Source of the DNA: Kitasatospora papulosa
GTDB lineage: Bacteria; Actinomycetota; Actinomycetes; Streptomycetales; Streptomycetaceae
Direction of reading: 5' to 3'
DNA length: 64,000 bases
NCBI RefSeq assembly: GCF_000717245.1
Contig: NZ_JNYQ01000009.1
Coordinates: forward strand, 177,998-241,997
Positions within the stretch are counted from its first letter, which is position 1. Each line of letters opens with the position of its first letter. The translations under genes were made by a program, and so were the position numbers. Below are positions 24,593 through 33,143 of this stretch, in pieces. The notes under the pieces were generated by a model, which was not told the DNA's origin, did no database searches, and saw nothing but the letters and a program-made list of their open reading frames with translations.

Positions 24593-25252
24593 ATGGCTCC
24601 GGCTCAGGGACAATTCTTCGATCATTCCGATGGCACCGACAGCGAGGAGGGTGCGGACGACGACGGCGTCCCGCCCGCGTTCCGGTCGGCGGTCGACGCG
24701 TTGCGTTCCGCCCGGCTGCGCCCCGAACTGGAGGTCGAGCCCACACGGCCGCCGAAGCGCCTCGCCCCGCACGCGTACGCCGTGGAAGCCGCGGTGGTGG
24801 ACGGTGAGGACGACCTCGCCGACGGCCGCCTGGTCCTCCTGCACGACCCGTCCGGACACGATGCCTGGCAGGGCACCTTCCGCCTGGTGACGCTCGTGCG
24901 GGCCGAACTGGAACCGGAGATGGCGGCCGACCCGCTGCTGCCGGAGGTGTGCTGGTCCTGGCTCACCGGGGCGCTGGACGCCCGGGGGCTCTCGTACGGG
25001 GAGGCGGGCGGGACGGTGACGCGCGCCGGGTCGCACTATTTCGGCGCGCTGTCCGAGCGGCGTGCGGCGACGCAGATCGAGATCCGGGCCTCGTGGACGC
25101 CGCGCGAGGGGCGCGGCGGGGTGCCGGACGTGGGCGCGCATCTGGTCGCCTGGGGCGATCTGCTCTGCCAGCTCGCCGGGCTGCCGCCGTCGGGCACGGC
25201 CGACGCGGCGGTGGTGACGCTTCCGCAGCGTCGGGGCCCCCAGGTCTCGTAA
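24593..25252 (+). CDS. DUF3000 domain protein
   Basis: A 219-residue soluble, acidic protein of the actinobacterial DUF3000 family. After a low-complexity acidic start, 'VPPAFRSAVDALRSARLRPELEVEPTRPPKRLAPHAYAVEAAVV' and 'SWLTGALDARGLSYGEAGGTVTRAGSHYFG' are recognisable. The function is unknown. The ATG at 24593 lies 7 nt after TACTCT (24580-24585) with no Shine-Dalgarno, a typical leaderless arrangement. It diverges from hemE across 92 bp and is followed by an intrinsic terminator. Confidence 0.88.
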   Translation: MAPAQGQFFDHSDGTDSEEGADDDGVPPAFRSAVDALRSARLRPELEVEPTRPPKRLAPHAYAVEAAVVDGEDDLADGRLVLLHDPSGHDAWQGTFRLVTLVRAELEPEMAADPLLPEVCWSWLTGALDARGLSYGEAGGTVTRAGSHYFGALSERRAATQIEIRASWTPREGRGGVPDVGAHLVAWGDLLCQLAGLPPSGTADAAVVTLPQRRGPQVS

Positions 25253-25269
25253 CACCGCGTCACCTTCGG

Positions 25270-25302
25270 AAGAGAGCCGGCCGCACAGCGACCGGCTCTC
25301 TT
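25270..25302 (+). terminator. Intrinsic terminator after the DUF3000 gene
   Basis: Arms of 11 nt (25270-25280 and 25292-25302) with an 11-nt loop run into a TTTT tract, one of the few classic intrinsic terminators in the window. Confidence 0.85.
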
Positions 25303-25472
25303 TTCGTACAATCGATCGCCCGTCCTATTTGCCCGAATTGTTACTCACTAAATCGTGATCTTCCCCTAAAGGAGGACGCACCTGCTGCCGAAGAGGTCAA
25401 TGACCCTTCAAGCATGGTTCGCCCCGGCTTCATCCCCGAGCCGGCCCGTCCCGCCACTCCCCAGGAGGCCTG

Positions 25473-26135
25473 GTGTCCGTTCTCCTCGAGCAGCCCGCAA
25501 GCCTGGTCGCCTACCGCCCTAACAAGCCGACGGCCATGGTCGTCGTGGCCGACCCACGCGTCCGTTCCACCGTCACCCGCCATCTGTGGGCCCTCGGAGT
25601 TCGTGACGTCATCGAGGCGTCGTCCATCGCGGAGGCCCGCCCCCGCGTCGGCAACCCGCGCGACATCTGCGTTGCCGACGTCCACCTGCCCGACGGTTCC
25701 GGGCTGACCCTGCTGTCCGAGACCCGAGCCGCCGGCTGGCCGAACGGCCTCGCCCTCTCCGCCGCCGATGACATCGGCGCGGTGCGCAACGCCCTCGCGG
25801 GCGGTGTGAAGGGCTACGTCGTCACCGGCACCCGCACCAACATCGGCCACCCCACCCGTCCCGGCATGGCCCCGATCGGGGCCAATGCCGCCCGAATGCA
25901 CCGCAGGCCCCCCGGCACCCCGAGCCACCCGGGCGGCTACCGCGAGCTGTCCGGCCGTGAGGTGGAGGTGCTCCGCCTGGTCGCCGAAGGCCAGTCCAAC
26001 AAGGCCATCGGCGTCTCGATGGGCCTCTCCGCCCTCACGGTCAAGAGCCACCTCGCCCGCATCGCCCGCAAGCTCGGCACCGGGGACCGCGCCGGAATGG
26101 TCGCCGTCGCCCTGCGAACGGGCATCATCCACTGA
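25473..26135 (+). CDS. Orphan LuxR/NarL-type response regulator
   Basis: A 220-residue regulator. Residues about 20-120 form a receiver domain: VVVADPRVR (only one acidic residue of the usual pair), the phosphorylatable Asp in VADVHLPDGSG (about 71), LALSAADD with the conserved Ser, and GVKGYV with the Lys. Residues 150-215 are the LuxR helix-turn-helix (LSGREVEVLRLVAEGQSNKAI, then LTVKSHLARIARKLGTGDR). No histidine kinase is nearby. GTG 25473 has AGGAGG 4 nt upstream. A long leader precedes it, with a promoter-like AT-rich stretch near 25320-25360. Confidence 0.92.
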   Translation: MSVLLEQPASLVAYRPNKPTAMVVVADPRVRSTVTRHLWALGVRDVIEASSIAEARPRVGNPRDICVADVHLPDGSGLTLLSETRAAGWPNGLALSAADDIGAVRNALAGGVKGYVVTGTRTNIGHPTRPGMAPIGANAARMHRRPPGTPSHPGGYRELSGREVEVLRLVAEGQSNKAIGVSMGLSALTVKSHLARIARKLGTGDRAGMVAVALRTGIIH

Positions 26136-26189
26136 CCCCGCATCCACCGGCACCTGCACAGATGCACAACCGGCCGGTTTACGTGCATG

Positions 26190-26225
26190 GTCGCCCGTCG
26201 ACGGAACGTTCCGTCGACGGGCGAC
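26190..26225. repeat. Perfect 36-bp palindrome upstream of the RNase D gene
   Basis: Left arm 26190-26207 (GTCGCCCGTCGACGGAAC) and right arm 26208-26225 are exact reverse complements with no loop, centred on AACGTT. It lies 54 nt after the response regulator stop and ends 13 nt before the -10-like TACCCT of the next gene. In RNA it would fold as a hairpin terminator; in DNA it is a perfect dyad that a dimeric regulator could bind. Confidence 0.85.
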
Positions 26226-26250
26226 GCGTACACACAGATACCCTTGGCAT

Positions 26251-27525
26251 GTGACCGACGCCCAAGAGACCGCAGCAGACACATCACTGCGAACCACCGG
26301 GGGCGCTCCCCCGGACGACGTCGCCCCGGCGCCGATCCCCTTGCTCGAGCCGCGCGAGGGAATCCCCCCGGTGGTGGCGACCGACGACGCGCTGGCCCGG
26401 GTGGTGGCGGATTTCGCCGCCGGCACGGGCCCCGTCGCCGTCGACGCGGAGCGCGCCTCCGGCTACCGCTACGGGCAGCGCGCCTACCTGGTGCAGCTGC
26501 GTCGCGAGGGCGCGGGGAGCGCGTTGATCGACCCGGTCGGCTGCCCCGACCTGTCCGCGCTCGGCGAGGCCCTCACCGGCAGTGAGTGGATCCTGCACGC
26601 GGCCACCCAGGACCTTCCCTGCCTGCGCGACATAGGTATGACCCCGACCTCGCTCTTCGACACGGAGCTCGCCGGACGGCTGGCGGGATTCCCGCGTGTC
26701 GGACTGGGCGCCATAGTCGAGAACGTCCTCGGCTACGCCCTGGAGAAGGGGCACTCCGCGGTCGACTGGTCCACCCGCCCCCTGCCCGACCCCTGGCTGC
26801 GCTACGCCGCGCTCGACGTCGAGCTGCTGGTGGACCTGCGCAACGCCCTGGAGGAGGAGCTGGACCGGCAGGGCAAGCTGGGCTGGGCGCTGGAGGAGTT
26901 CGCCGCGATCGCCTCGGCTCCGCCGGCCCCTCCGCGCAAGGACCCGTGGCGCCGGACCTCCGGCATGCACAAGGTGCGCCGCCGCCGCCAGATCGCGGTC
27001 GTCCGGGAGCTGTGGACCGCGCGCGACCAGGTGGCGCAGCGCCGTGACATCTCCCCCGGCAAGGTGCTCGGCGACGCCGCGATCATCGAGGCCGCCCTGG
27101 CGCTCCCGGTGAACGTGCAGGCCCTCACCGCACTGCCGGGCTTCGGGCACCGCATGGGGCGCCGTCAGCTGGAGCAGTGGCAGGCGGCCGTCGACCGGGC
27201 CAGGCAGCTGCCCGAGTCCGAGCTGCCGCAGCCCGGTCAGCAGCCGGCGGGCCCTCCGCCGCCCCGCTCCTGGGCGGACAAGGACCCGGCCGCCGCCGCC
27301 CGGCTGTCGGCGGCCCGTACCGCCGTGTCGGAGCTCGCCGAACGGCTGCACATGCCGCAGGAGAACCTGATCACCCCGGACACCGTGCGCCGGGTCTGCT
27401 GGGAGCCGCCGAAGGCCCTGACCCCGGCCGCGGTCGAGACGGCGCTGGCCGGGCACGGGGCGCGCCACTGGCAGATCGAACAGGTCGGCCCCCTGCTGCT
27501 GCGCGCCCTGGACACCGGCGCCTGA
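26251..27525 (+). CDS. Ribonuclease D family 3'-5' exonuclease
   Basis: A 424-residue DEDD exonuclease of the RNase D type. The three Exo motifs are visible: VAVDAERASGYRYGQRAYLVQL (Exo I, D-x-E; about 72-92), LHAATQDLPCLRDIG (Exo II; about 118-132) and YAALDVELLVDL (Exo III; about 188-199). The HRDC domain follows (about 245-300), with RRRQIAVVRELWTARDQVAQRRDISPGKVL. It trims stable RNA 3' ends. GTG 26251 lies 6 nt after TACCCT (26239-26244) with no ribosome site, a leaderless start, just below the 36-bp palindrome. Confidence 0.93.
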   Translation: MTDAQETAADTSLRTTGGAPPDDVAPAPIPLLEPREGIPPVVATDDALARVVADFAAGTGPVAVDAERASGYRYGQRAYLVQLRREGAGSALIDPVGCPDLSALGEALTGSEWILHAATQDLPCLRDIGMTPTSLFDTELAGRLAGFPRVGLGAIVENVLGYALEKGHSAVDWSTRPLPDPWLRYAALDVELLVDLRNALEEELDRQGKLGWALEEFAAIASAPPAPPRKDPWRRTSGMHKVRRRRQIAVVRELWTARDQVAQRRDISPGKVLGDAAIIEAALALPVNVQALTALPGFGHRMGRRQLEQWQAAVDRARQLPESELPQPGQQPAGPPPPRSWADKDPAAAARLSAARTAVSELAERLHMPQENLITPDTVRRVCWEPPKALTPAAVETALAGHGARHWQIEQVGPLLLRALDTGA

Positions 27526-27552
27526 CCGCCCCCGGACGCGCCTTCGGACGCA

Positions 27553-27590
27553 CGTACGCCCCTTCGCCGGACACGGCGCAGGGGCGTACG
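27553..27590 (+). terminator. Hairpin terminator after the RNase D gene
   Basis: Ten-nt arms (27553-27562 and 27581-27590) enclose a loop that itself pairs as CGCCG/CGGCG, giving a two-tier stem 27 nt after the stop. Confidence 0.7.
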
Positions 27591-27726
27591 CGTGTCGGGA
27601 CCGCGCCATCGGCCGCCTCATCCAGGAGGATCGAATTCACGCCAGTTACCCGGCCACGCCGGGCCGCCGGCGGCACCCCCGGGCATGTGACGTTCGCCGC
27701 TCCGGCGACGGGGGGTGGGCAGTCTG

Positions 27727-27744
27727 GTTACCCGCAAGTAGCAT
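27727..27744 (+). promoter_or_regulatory. Putative fadAB promoter with TTAC/GTAG dyad
   Basis: An imperfect dyad GTTAC-N6-GTAGC (27727-27742) overlaps a -10-like TAGCAT (27739-27744) 68 bp before the thiolase start. TTAC-spaced-GTAA dyads are typical of TetR-type fatty-acid regulators in actinobacteria, so this is a candidate operator. The assignment is tentative. Confidence 0.4.
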
Positions 27745-27811
27745 GAGGGGCGTGGCGCGCCGATGCGTGCGCCCGCAGCAGTGCCACCCCGCACCCTGGA
27801 GGAGAGCCACC

Positions 27812-29038
27812 GTGCCTCGTACCATCCGGGACGTCGTCTTCGTCGACGGCGTCCGCACCCCGTTCGGCAAAGCGGGCCCGAAGGGCATCTACCACGAGAC
27901 CCGCGCCGACGATCTCGTCGTGAAGGCCATCCGGGAGCTGCTGCGCCGCAACCCGGACCTGGACCCCGCGAAGATCGACGAGGTCGCCATCGCCGCGACC
28001 ACCCAGATCGGCGACCAGGGCCTCACCCTCGGGCGTACCGCCGGGATCCTGGCCGGTCTGCCGCAGTCGGTCCCCGGCTACTCCATCGACCGCATGTGCG
28101 CGGGCGCCCTGACCGCCGTCACCTCGACGGCCGGTTCCATCGCCTTCGGCGCGTACGACGTCGTCATCGCCGGCGGTGTCGAGCACATGGGCCGCCACCC
28201 GATGGGCGAGAGCGTGGACCCCAACCCGCGCCTCGTGTCGGAGAAGCTGGTCGACGAGTCCGCCCTCTTCATGGGCATGACCGCGGAGAACCTGCACGAC
28301 AGGTACCCCTCGATCACCAAGCAGCGCGCCGACGAGTACGCGGTCCGCTCGCAGGAGAAGGCCGCCAAGGCGTACGCCAACGGCAAGATCCAGCAGGACC
28401 TGGTGCCGGTGTCCGTGCGCCGCACCAACGCCGAGGCGGGCGAGACGGGCTGGGGCCTGGTCACCGCCGACGAGCCGATGCGCCCGGGCACCACCCTGGA
28501 GTCCCTGGCAGGTCTGAAGACCCCGTTCCGCGCCCACGGCCGCGTGACGGCCGGTAACGCCGCCGGGCTCAACGACGGCGCCACCGCCTCGCTGCTCGCG
28601 TCCGAGGAGACCGCCCGCGAGCTGGGCCTCCCGGTCAAGATGCGTCTCGTGTCGTACGCCTTCGCGGGCGTCGAGCCCGAGGTCATGGGCTACGGCCCGA
28701 TCCCGGCGACGGAGAAGGCCCTGGCCAAGGCCGGCCTCTCCATCGAGGACATCGGTCTCTTCGAGATCAACGAGGCCTTCGCCGTGCAGGTGCTGGCCTT
28801 CCTGGAGCACTACGGCATCGCCGACGACGACCAGCGCGTCAACCAGTACGGCGGCGCGATCGCCTACGGTCACCCGCTCGCCTCCTCCGGCGTCCGCCTG
28901 ATGACTCAGCTGGCCCGCCAGTTCGAGGAGCAGCCGGAGGTCCGCTACGGCCTGACGACCATGTGCGTCGGCTTCGGCATGGGCGCGACGGTCGTCTGGG
29001 AGAACCCGCACTTCGAGAACGCCGGAGGCAACAAGTGA
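27812..29038 (+). CDS. fadA: Acetyl-CoA C-acyltransferase (3-ketoacyl-CoA thiolase, FadA)
   Basis: A 408-residue thiolase that splits 3-ketoacyl-CoA with CoA in beta-oxidation. The nucleophilic Cys is in DRMCAGALTAV (about 92-102), NEAFAVQ lies near 317-323, the His is in GGAIAYGHPLASSG (about 348-361), and the second Cys is in TTMCVGFGMG (about 384-393). GTG 27812 follows GGAGGAGAG. The fadB start codon overlaps its stop, so the two form the beta-oxidation multienzyme complex operon. Confidence 0.95.
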   Translation: MPRTIRDVVFVDGVRTPFGKAGPKGIYHETRADDLVVKAIRELLRRNPDLDPAKIDEVAIAATTQIGDQGLTLGRTAGILAGLPQSVPGYSIDRMCAGALTAVTSTAGSIAFGAYDVVIAGGVEHMGRHPMGESVDPNPRLVSEKLVDESALFMGMTAENLHDRYPSITKQRADEYAVRSQEKAAKAYANGKIQQDLVPVSVRRTNAEAGETGWGLVTADEPMRPGTTLESLAGLKTPFRAHGRVTAGNAAGLNDGATASLLASEETARELGLPVKMRLVSYAFAGVEPEVMGYGPIPATEKALAKAGLSIEDIGLFEINEAFAVQVLAFLEHYGIADDDQRVNQYGGAIAYGHPLASSGVRLMTQLARQFEEQPEVRYGLTTMCVGFGMGATVVWENPHFENAGGNK

Positions 29039-31164
29039 GCTCCACCACTGAGCTTCTGAAGGGCGCGGCCGAGCTGTTCCCCGGTGAGGTCGTCACCCAG
29101 GCGCACGTTCGCCACCTCGACCTTCCCGGCGGCGCGGGCCGTTTCGCCCTCATCACGCTGGACAACGGCTTCGACCACACCAAGCCGACCACCATCGGCC
29201 CGCAGTCGCTGGCGAACCTGAACGCCGCCGTCGACCAGGTCGAGAAGGAGGCGGCCGAGGGCACGATCGTCGGTGTCGGTGTGACCGGCAAGCCGTTCAT
29301 CTTCGCGGTCGGCGCGGACCTCAAGGGCGTCGAGCTCCTCAAGGAGCACCAGGACGCGCTGGCCATCGGCAAGGGCGGCCACGACGTCTTCCGCCGCCTC
29401 TCCGGCCTCGCGGTCCCGACGTTCGCCTACTACAACGGCGCGGCGATGGGCGGTGGCGTCGAGATCGGGCTGCACTGCTCGTACCGCACCGTCTCCTCGG
29501 CGCTGCCGGCGTTCTCGCTGCCCGAGGTCTTCCTCGGTCTGGTCCCCGGCTGGGGCGGCTGCGCGCTGCTGCCGAACCTGATCGGCGCCGACCGCGCCGT
29601 CTCGGTGATCATCGAGAACTCGCTGAACCAGAACCGCCAGCTCAAGGGCAAGCAGGTCTTCGAGCTCGGGATCGCCGACGCGATCTTCGAGGGCGCGGAC
29701 TTCCTGGAGCAGTCGCTTATCTGGACGGCGTCCGTCCTCAAGGGCGAGATCGCGGTGGAGCGTCCCGAGGTCGACCGCGGTGACGCCTGGGACCAGGCGG
29801 TCGCGCGCGGCAAGGCGATCGCGGACTCCAAGGTGCACGGTGCGGCCCCGGCCGCGTACCGCGCGCTGGAGATCATCGCCGCGGCGAAGTCCGGCGACCT
29901 GGGCGCCGGCTTCGACGCCGAGGACCAGGCCCTCGCGGACCTGATCATGGGCGGCGAGCTGCGCTCCGGGATCTACTCCTTCAACCTGGTCCAGAAGCGC
30001 GCCAAGCGCCCGGCCGGTGCTCCGGACAAGGCCCTGGCCCGTCCGGTGACCAAGGTCGGCGTGGTGGGTGCGGGCCTGATGGCCAGCCAGCTCGCGCTGC
30101 TCTTCCTGCGCCGCCTCGAGGTGCCGGTCGTCCTCACGGACATCGACCAGGAGCGCGTCGACAAGGGCGTGGGCTACGTCCACGCCGAGATCGAGAAGCT
30201 TCTCGGCAAGGGCCGCATCAACCAGGACAAGGCCAACCGCCTCAAGGCCCTGGTCTCCGGTGTGCTGGACAAGGCGGAGGGCTTCTCCGACGCCGACTTC
30301 ATCATCGAGGCCGTCTTCGAGGAGATCGGCGTCAAGCAGAAGGTGTTCGCGGAGGTCGAGGCGGTCGCCCCGGCGCACGCCATCCTCGCCACGAACACCT
30401 CGTCCCTCTCGGTCACCGAGATGGCGTCGAAGCTGAAGAACCCCGAGCGGGTCGTCGGCTTCCACTTCTTCAACCCGGTCGCGATCCTCCCGCTCCTGGA
30501 GATCGTGCGCGGCGAGCAGACCGACGACGCCTCGCTGGCCACGGCCTTCGGCGTCGCCCGCAAGCTGAAGAAGACCGCGGTGCTGGTGAAGGACGCCCCG
30601 GCGTTCGTCGTCAACCGCATCCTCACCCGCTTCATGGGCGAGATCCAGAACATCATCGACGAGGGCACCCCGGTCGGGACAGCGGAGAAGGCCATCGAGC
30701 CCCTCGGCCTGCCGATGTCCCCGCTGGTGCTGCTGGAGCTGGTCGGCCCGGCCATCGGTCTGCACGTCTCCGAGACCCTGAACCGCGCGTTCCCGGACCG
30801 TTTCACGGTCTCCGAGAACCTCGCGGCGGTCGTCAAGGCGGGCAAGCGCGGCTTCTACGTCTACGACTCCGGTGCGCCGGTCCTCGACCCCGAGGTCGCC
30901 GCGCTCCTCAAGCAGGGCGACAGCGTCCTGACCGAGGAGCAGGTCCGTGACCGCGTCCTGGACGCGGTGGCGCAGGAGATCGGTCTGATGCTGGCCGAGG
31001 GCGTCGTCGCCGAGCCCCAGGACATCGACCTGTGCCTGATCACCGGCGCGGGCTGGCCCTTCCACCTGGGCGGGATCACGCCGTACCTGGACCGCGAGGG
31101 TGTCTCCGAGCGGGTCAACGGGAAGCGTTTCCTGGAGCAGGGCGTGGCGAGCGTTCCTGCCTGA
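29035..31164 (+). CDS. fadB: FadB-like enoyl-CoA hydratase/3-hydroxyacyl-CoA dehydrogenase
   Basis: A 709-residue bifunctional protein. The N-terminal crotonase domain (about 1-320) has VGADLKGVELL and GAAMGGGVEIGLHCSYR (oxyanion-hole region) and LPEVFLGLVPGWGG. The dehydrogenase half begins with KVGVVGAGLMASQLALLF (about 340-357), then NTSSLSVTEMA, 'VVGFHFFNPV' and KDAPAFVVNRI. It hydrates enoyl-CoA and oxidises the hydroxyacyl product that FadA then cleaves. The GTG start at 29035 overlaps the fadA stop as GTGA. A clean hairpin terminator follows. Confidence 0.95.
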   Translation: MSSTTELLKGAAELFPGEVVTQAHVRHLDLPGGAGRFALITLDNGFDHTKPTTIGPQSLANLNAAVDQVEKEAAEGTIVGVGVTGKPFIFAVGADLKGVELLKEHQDALAIGKGGHDVFRRLSGLAVPTFAYYNGAAMGGGVEIGLHCSYRTVSSALPAFSLPEVFLGLVPGWGGCALLPNLIGADRAVSVIIENSLNQNRQLKGKQVFELGIADAIFEGADFLEQSLIWTASVLKGEIAVERPEVDRGDAWDQAVARGKAIADSKVHGAAPAAYRALEIIAAAKSGDLGAGFDAEDQALADLIMGGELRSGIYSFNLVQKRAKRPAGAPDKALARPVTKVGVVGAGLMASQLALLFLRRLEVPVVLTDIDQERVDKGVGYVHAEIEKLLGKGRINQDKANRLKALVSGVLDKAEGFSDADFIIEAVFEEIGVKQKVFAEVEAVAPAHAILATNTSSLSVTEMASKLKNPERVVGFHFFNPVAILPLLEIVRGEQTDDASLATAFGVARKLKKTAVLVKDAPAFVVNRILTRFMGEIQNIIDEGTPVGTAEKAIEPLGLPMSPLVLLELVGPAIGLHVSETLNRAFPDRFTVSENLAAVVKAGKRGFYVYDSGAPVLDPEVAALLKQGDSVLTEEQVRDRVLDAVAQEIGLMLAEGVVAEPQDIDLCLITGAGWPFHLGGITPYLDREGVSERVNGKRFLEQGVASVPA

Positions 31165-31208
31165 GGCGGCACCGCACGCTTCTTCACCGATTCCGCATGG
31201 AAAACGTC

Positions 31209-31240
31209 AGCGGGCCGTACGGATCTTCGTACGGCCCGCT
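31209..31240 (+). terminator. fadAB terminator
   Basis: Perfect 13-nt arms (31209-31221 and 31228-31240), loop GATCTT, followed by TTCGT. It lies 45 nt after the fadB stop. Confidence 0.88.
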
Positions 31241-31314
31241 TTCGTGTGCGCTGGTATTGCCTGGTACGTAGCCGAATCGGAATCATTTGATTGCAGACTC
31301 GACCAGAAACATGA

Positions 31315-31623
31315 AGCAAGGCGCCGCGGGACGAGAGGCCCGTACGGCTTCCCCTGCTGCCCGCCGGCCACCTGGGGCCGCACCGCTGCACGGCCGTGGT
31401 GCCGCCGGATCCCGGGGTGCTCTGGGACCTGTGGGTGGGCCGGCGGTACGACCCCCTGGTCGCACGACTGGGCCGCTTCCTCACCGACGTGGTGGACGTG
31501 AAGGCCGTCTTCGCCTACCCCAACACCGTCGTGCAGGCCGGTGACGGTCCGGCCGTCCTGGTCAAGCCGTACTACACCGCCGGCACCGAACTCTCCGTAC
31601 GGGTCTCCGAGAAGGCGGAGTGA
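31315..31623 (+). pseudogene. Probable 5'-truncated gene remnant (unknown function)
   Basis: The frame from 31315 to the stop at 31621-31623 is coding-like throughout (RDERPVRLPLLPAGHLG, then 'PGVLWDLWVGRRYDPLVARLGRFL' and 'VKAVFAYPNTVVQAGDGPAVLVKPYY'), yet it has no start codon before tandem GTGs at 31393/31396, and a stop (TGA 31312-31314) closes it upstream. The coding character thus begins before any usable start, which suggests a lost 5' end. The alternative is a real 75-residue protein from GTG 31396. I do not recognise the family. Confidence 0.45.
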
Positions 31624-31666
31624 CGCGGGGTGATGGCCAGGACCCGGCCGCCGGCCGGTGACGGGA

Positions 31667-32854
31667 TCAGAACCGGAGCCAGGCCTCCAGCGCCATGCCC
31701 TGCTGATCCAGCCGCTGCCTGGTCACGCTCAGTCCGCCTTCAGGGCCGATGGCGGCCACGACCAGCCGGCCTGCCCGGTCTCGGGCCAGTGCGGGTGCTC
31801 CTTCGCAGGGTTCCCGGGTGTCGGCCCACCACGCGCCCGCGGACTCGGCCTCCGTCGGGTAGGCGGTCACCGCGAGGGTGCCCGTCTCCTCGGCCTGGGC
31901 CAGCACGGTGCAGTCGTAGCCGTCGACGAGACACCGGGACAGGGCGAGGGGGCCGCGGCCCGACCCGCCGGCCAGCGGGGCGGGAGCGACGTCCTCGCCG
32001 CCGGGTCCGGGCAACCGGTAGGCGACGACCTCTCCGGTGCCCTCGTCACGCCAGAAGTGGGTGATCCTGTCCTCGTAGGACTCGACGCCCGACGCCGTCT
32101 CCGGACGGGCGATGAACACCAGGTTGGGAGCGCGGTCCAGGGAGCCGCCCGGCTTCTCCTGACGCCACACGTACACGCCCTTGTCCGCCGGCATGAAGAG
32201 CTCGACCCGGCCGGAGCGGGTGACGACCGCGGAGATTCCGTCCCTCACGCGCTTGCACGGCAAAGCCGTCCACTTGCCCCAGGTGCCCTCCCGGTTGCGC
32301 CGGCGGGTGAACACCCCGCCGGCCGCGCTGCGGACGAAGACATGGACCACGTCGCTCCCGTCGACCACGGCCACCGGTGCGCCGAGGGCCGCCGCCTGCG
32401 CGGCGTCCTGGCCGTGCGGGTTCCCGATCGAATGCCATCCGGTCATCGGACGGCCCGTCTGGTACTGGGACGCGTAGACGACGTCGAGCGGCGCCTGGGG
32501 GCCGCCGCCCTTGCGGCGCATCGTGAAGAGGTCGACGTAGCCGTCGCTTCCGCGTGCCACGGAGAGGTACGGAAGGATCCCCGTGTCGGCGAGCAGGAGT
32601 TCGGGCCGGCTCCACTCCTCGGGCCTCGTCACGGACTCGGTCCAGCGCACGACGCCCCCGGTCCGTCCCGCGGCGTACGCGGTGAGGCGGCCTTCCCTGT
32701 CCGGCACCAGCCATCCGGTGGTGCGCGGCCCGGCTGCGACGGCGCGCGGCGCACGGTCGGGCCCGCCGGCAGGTCCGGAAGGAGTCCCCCCGGCAGGATG
32801 ACCGGCACGCCTGCGCCCTGAACGCAAACCCATTGCTCCCCGCCCGCTCTTCAC
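31667..32854 (-). CDS. Beta-propeller-like hypothetical protein
   Basis: A 395-residue protein. After a basic, Gly/Pro-rich start (1-50), about seven repeats of a 45-50 residue strand unit appear, each with a W/D motif, e.g. GWLVPDREGRLTAYAA, 'DGYVDLFTMRRKG', 'VVDGSDVVHVFVRSAAGGVF', 'RSGRVELFMPADKGVYVWRQ'. This is typical of lectin- or sialidase-like propellers, which bind glycans or are scaffolds. I find no catalytic motif and no clear signal peptide. GTG 32854 has GGAGGAA 7 nt upstream; the longer ATG 32962 lies in the AT-richer promoter region. It diverges from the LCP gene across 289 bp. Confidence 0.7.
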   Translation of the reverse strand: MKSGRGAMGLRSGRRRAGHPAGGTPSGPAGGPDRAPRAVAAGPRTTGWLVPDREGRLTAYAAGRTGGVVRWTESVTRPEEWSRPELLLADTGILPYLSVARGSDGYVDLFTMRRKGGGPQAPLDVVYASQYQTGRPMTGWHSIGNPHGQDAAQAAALGAPVAVVDGSDVVHVFVRSAAGGVFTRRRNREGTWGKWTALPCKRVRDGISAVVTRSGRVELFMPADKGVYVWRQEKPGGSLDRAPNLVFIARPETASGVESYEDRITHFWRDEGTGEVVAYRLPGPGGEDVAPAPLAGGSGRGPLALSRCLVDGYDCTVLAQAEETGTLAVTAYPTEAESAGAWWADTREPCEGAPALARDRAGRLVVAAIGPEGGLSVTRQRLDQQGMALEAWLRF

Positions 32855-33143
32855 CGAGTACTTCCTCCGGTGCCGAACGGCGAAGGGCGGAGTCCCGTGG
32901 TTTCTCTGTCGAATGACCAATTTTGCTTTCGCAGCGTCAACTGGTGTCACCATAATACTCAACAGGGGTCGATTTCAGCGCGCTTCCTATCACAGAATGC
33001 GACTTCCGGACTAGAACAATGCCCGGACGAAACATGGCACAGCGACGACTTCGGTACGCCTAGTCCGGACTGTCCGCCAATCCTTTCCTCTCCTCTCGCA
33101 CGCGCGCGGCGCGCGCGTCCCGACGGAAGAACCAGACGAGCCC
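32855..33143. promoter_or_regulatory. Divergent low-GC promoter region between the propeller and LCP genes
   Basis: This 289-bp interval is markedly AT-richer than its surroundings (e.g. around 32925-33000) and shows no convincing ORF. It should hold the promoters of both genes; a long CTCTCCTCTC-type pyrimidine tract precedes the LCP start. No known operator is recognised. Confidence 0.55.

Noticed and set aside
28945..31065. A 706-codon minus-strand ORF opposite fadB
   Set aside because: No recognisable domain and the plus strand encodes a full FadB.
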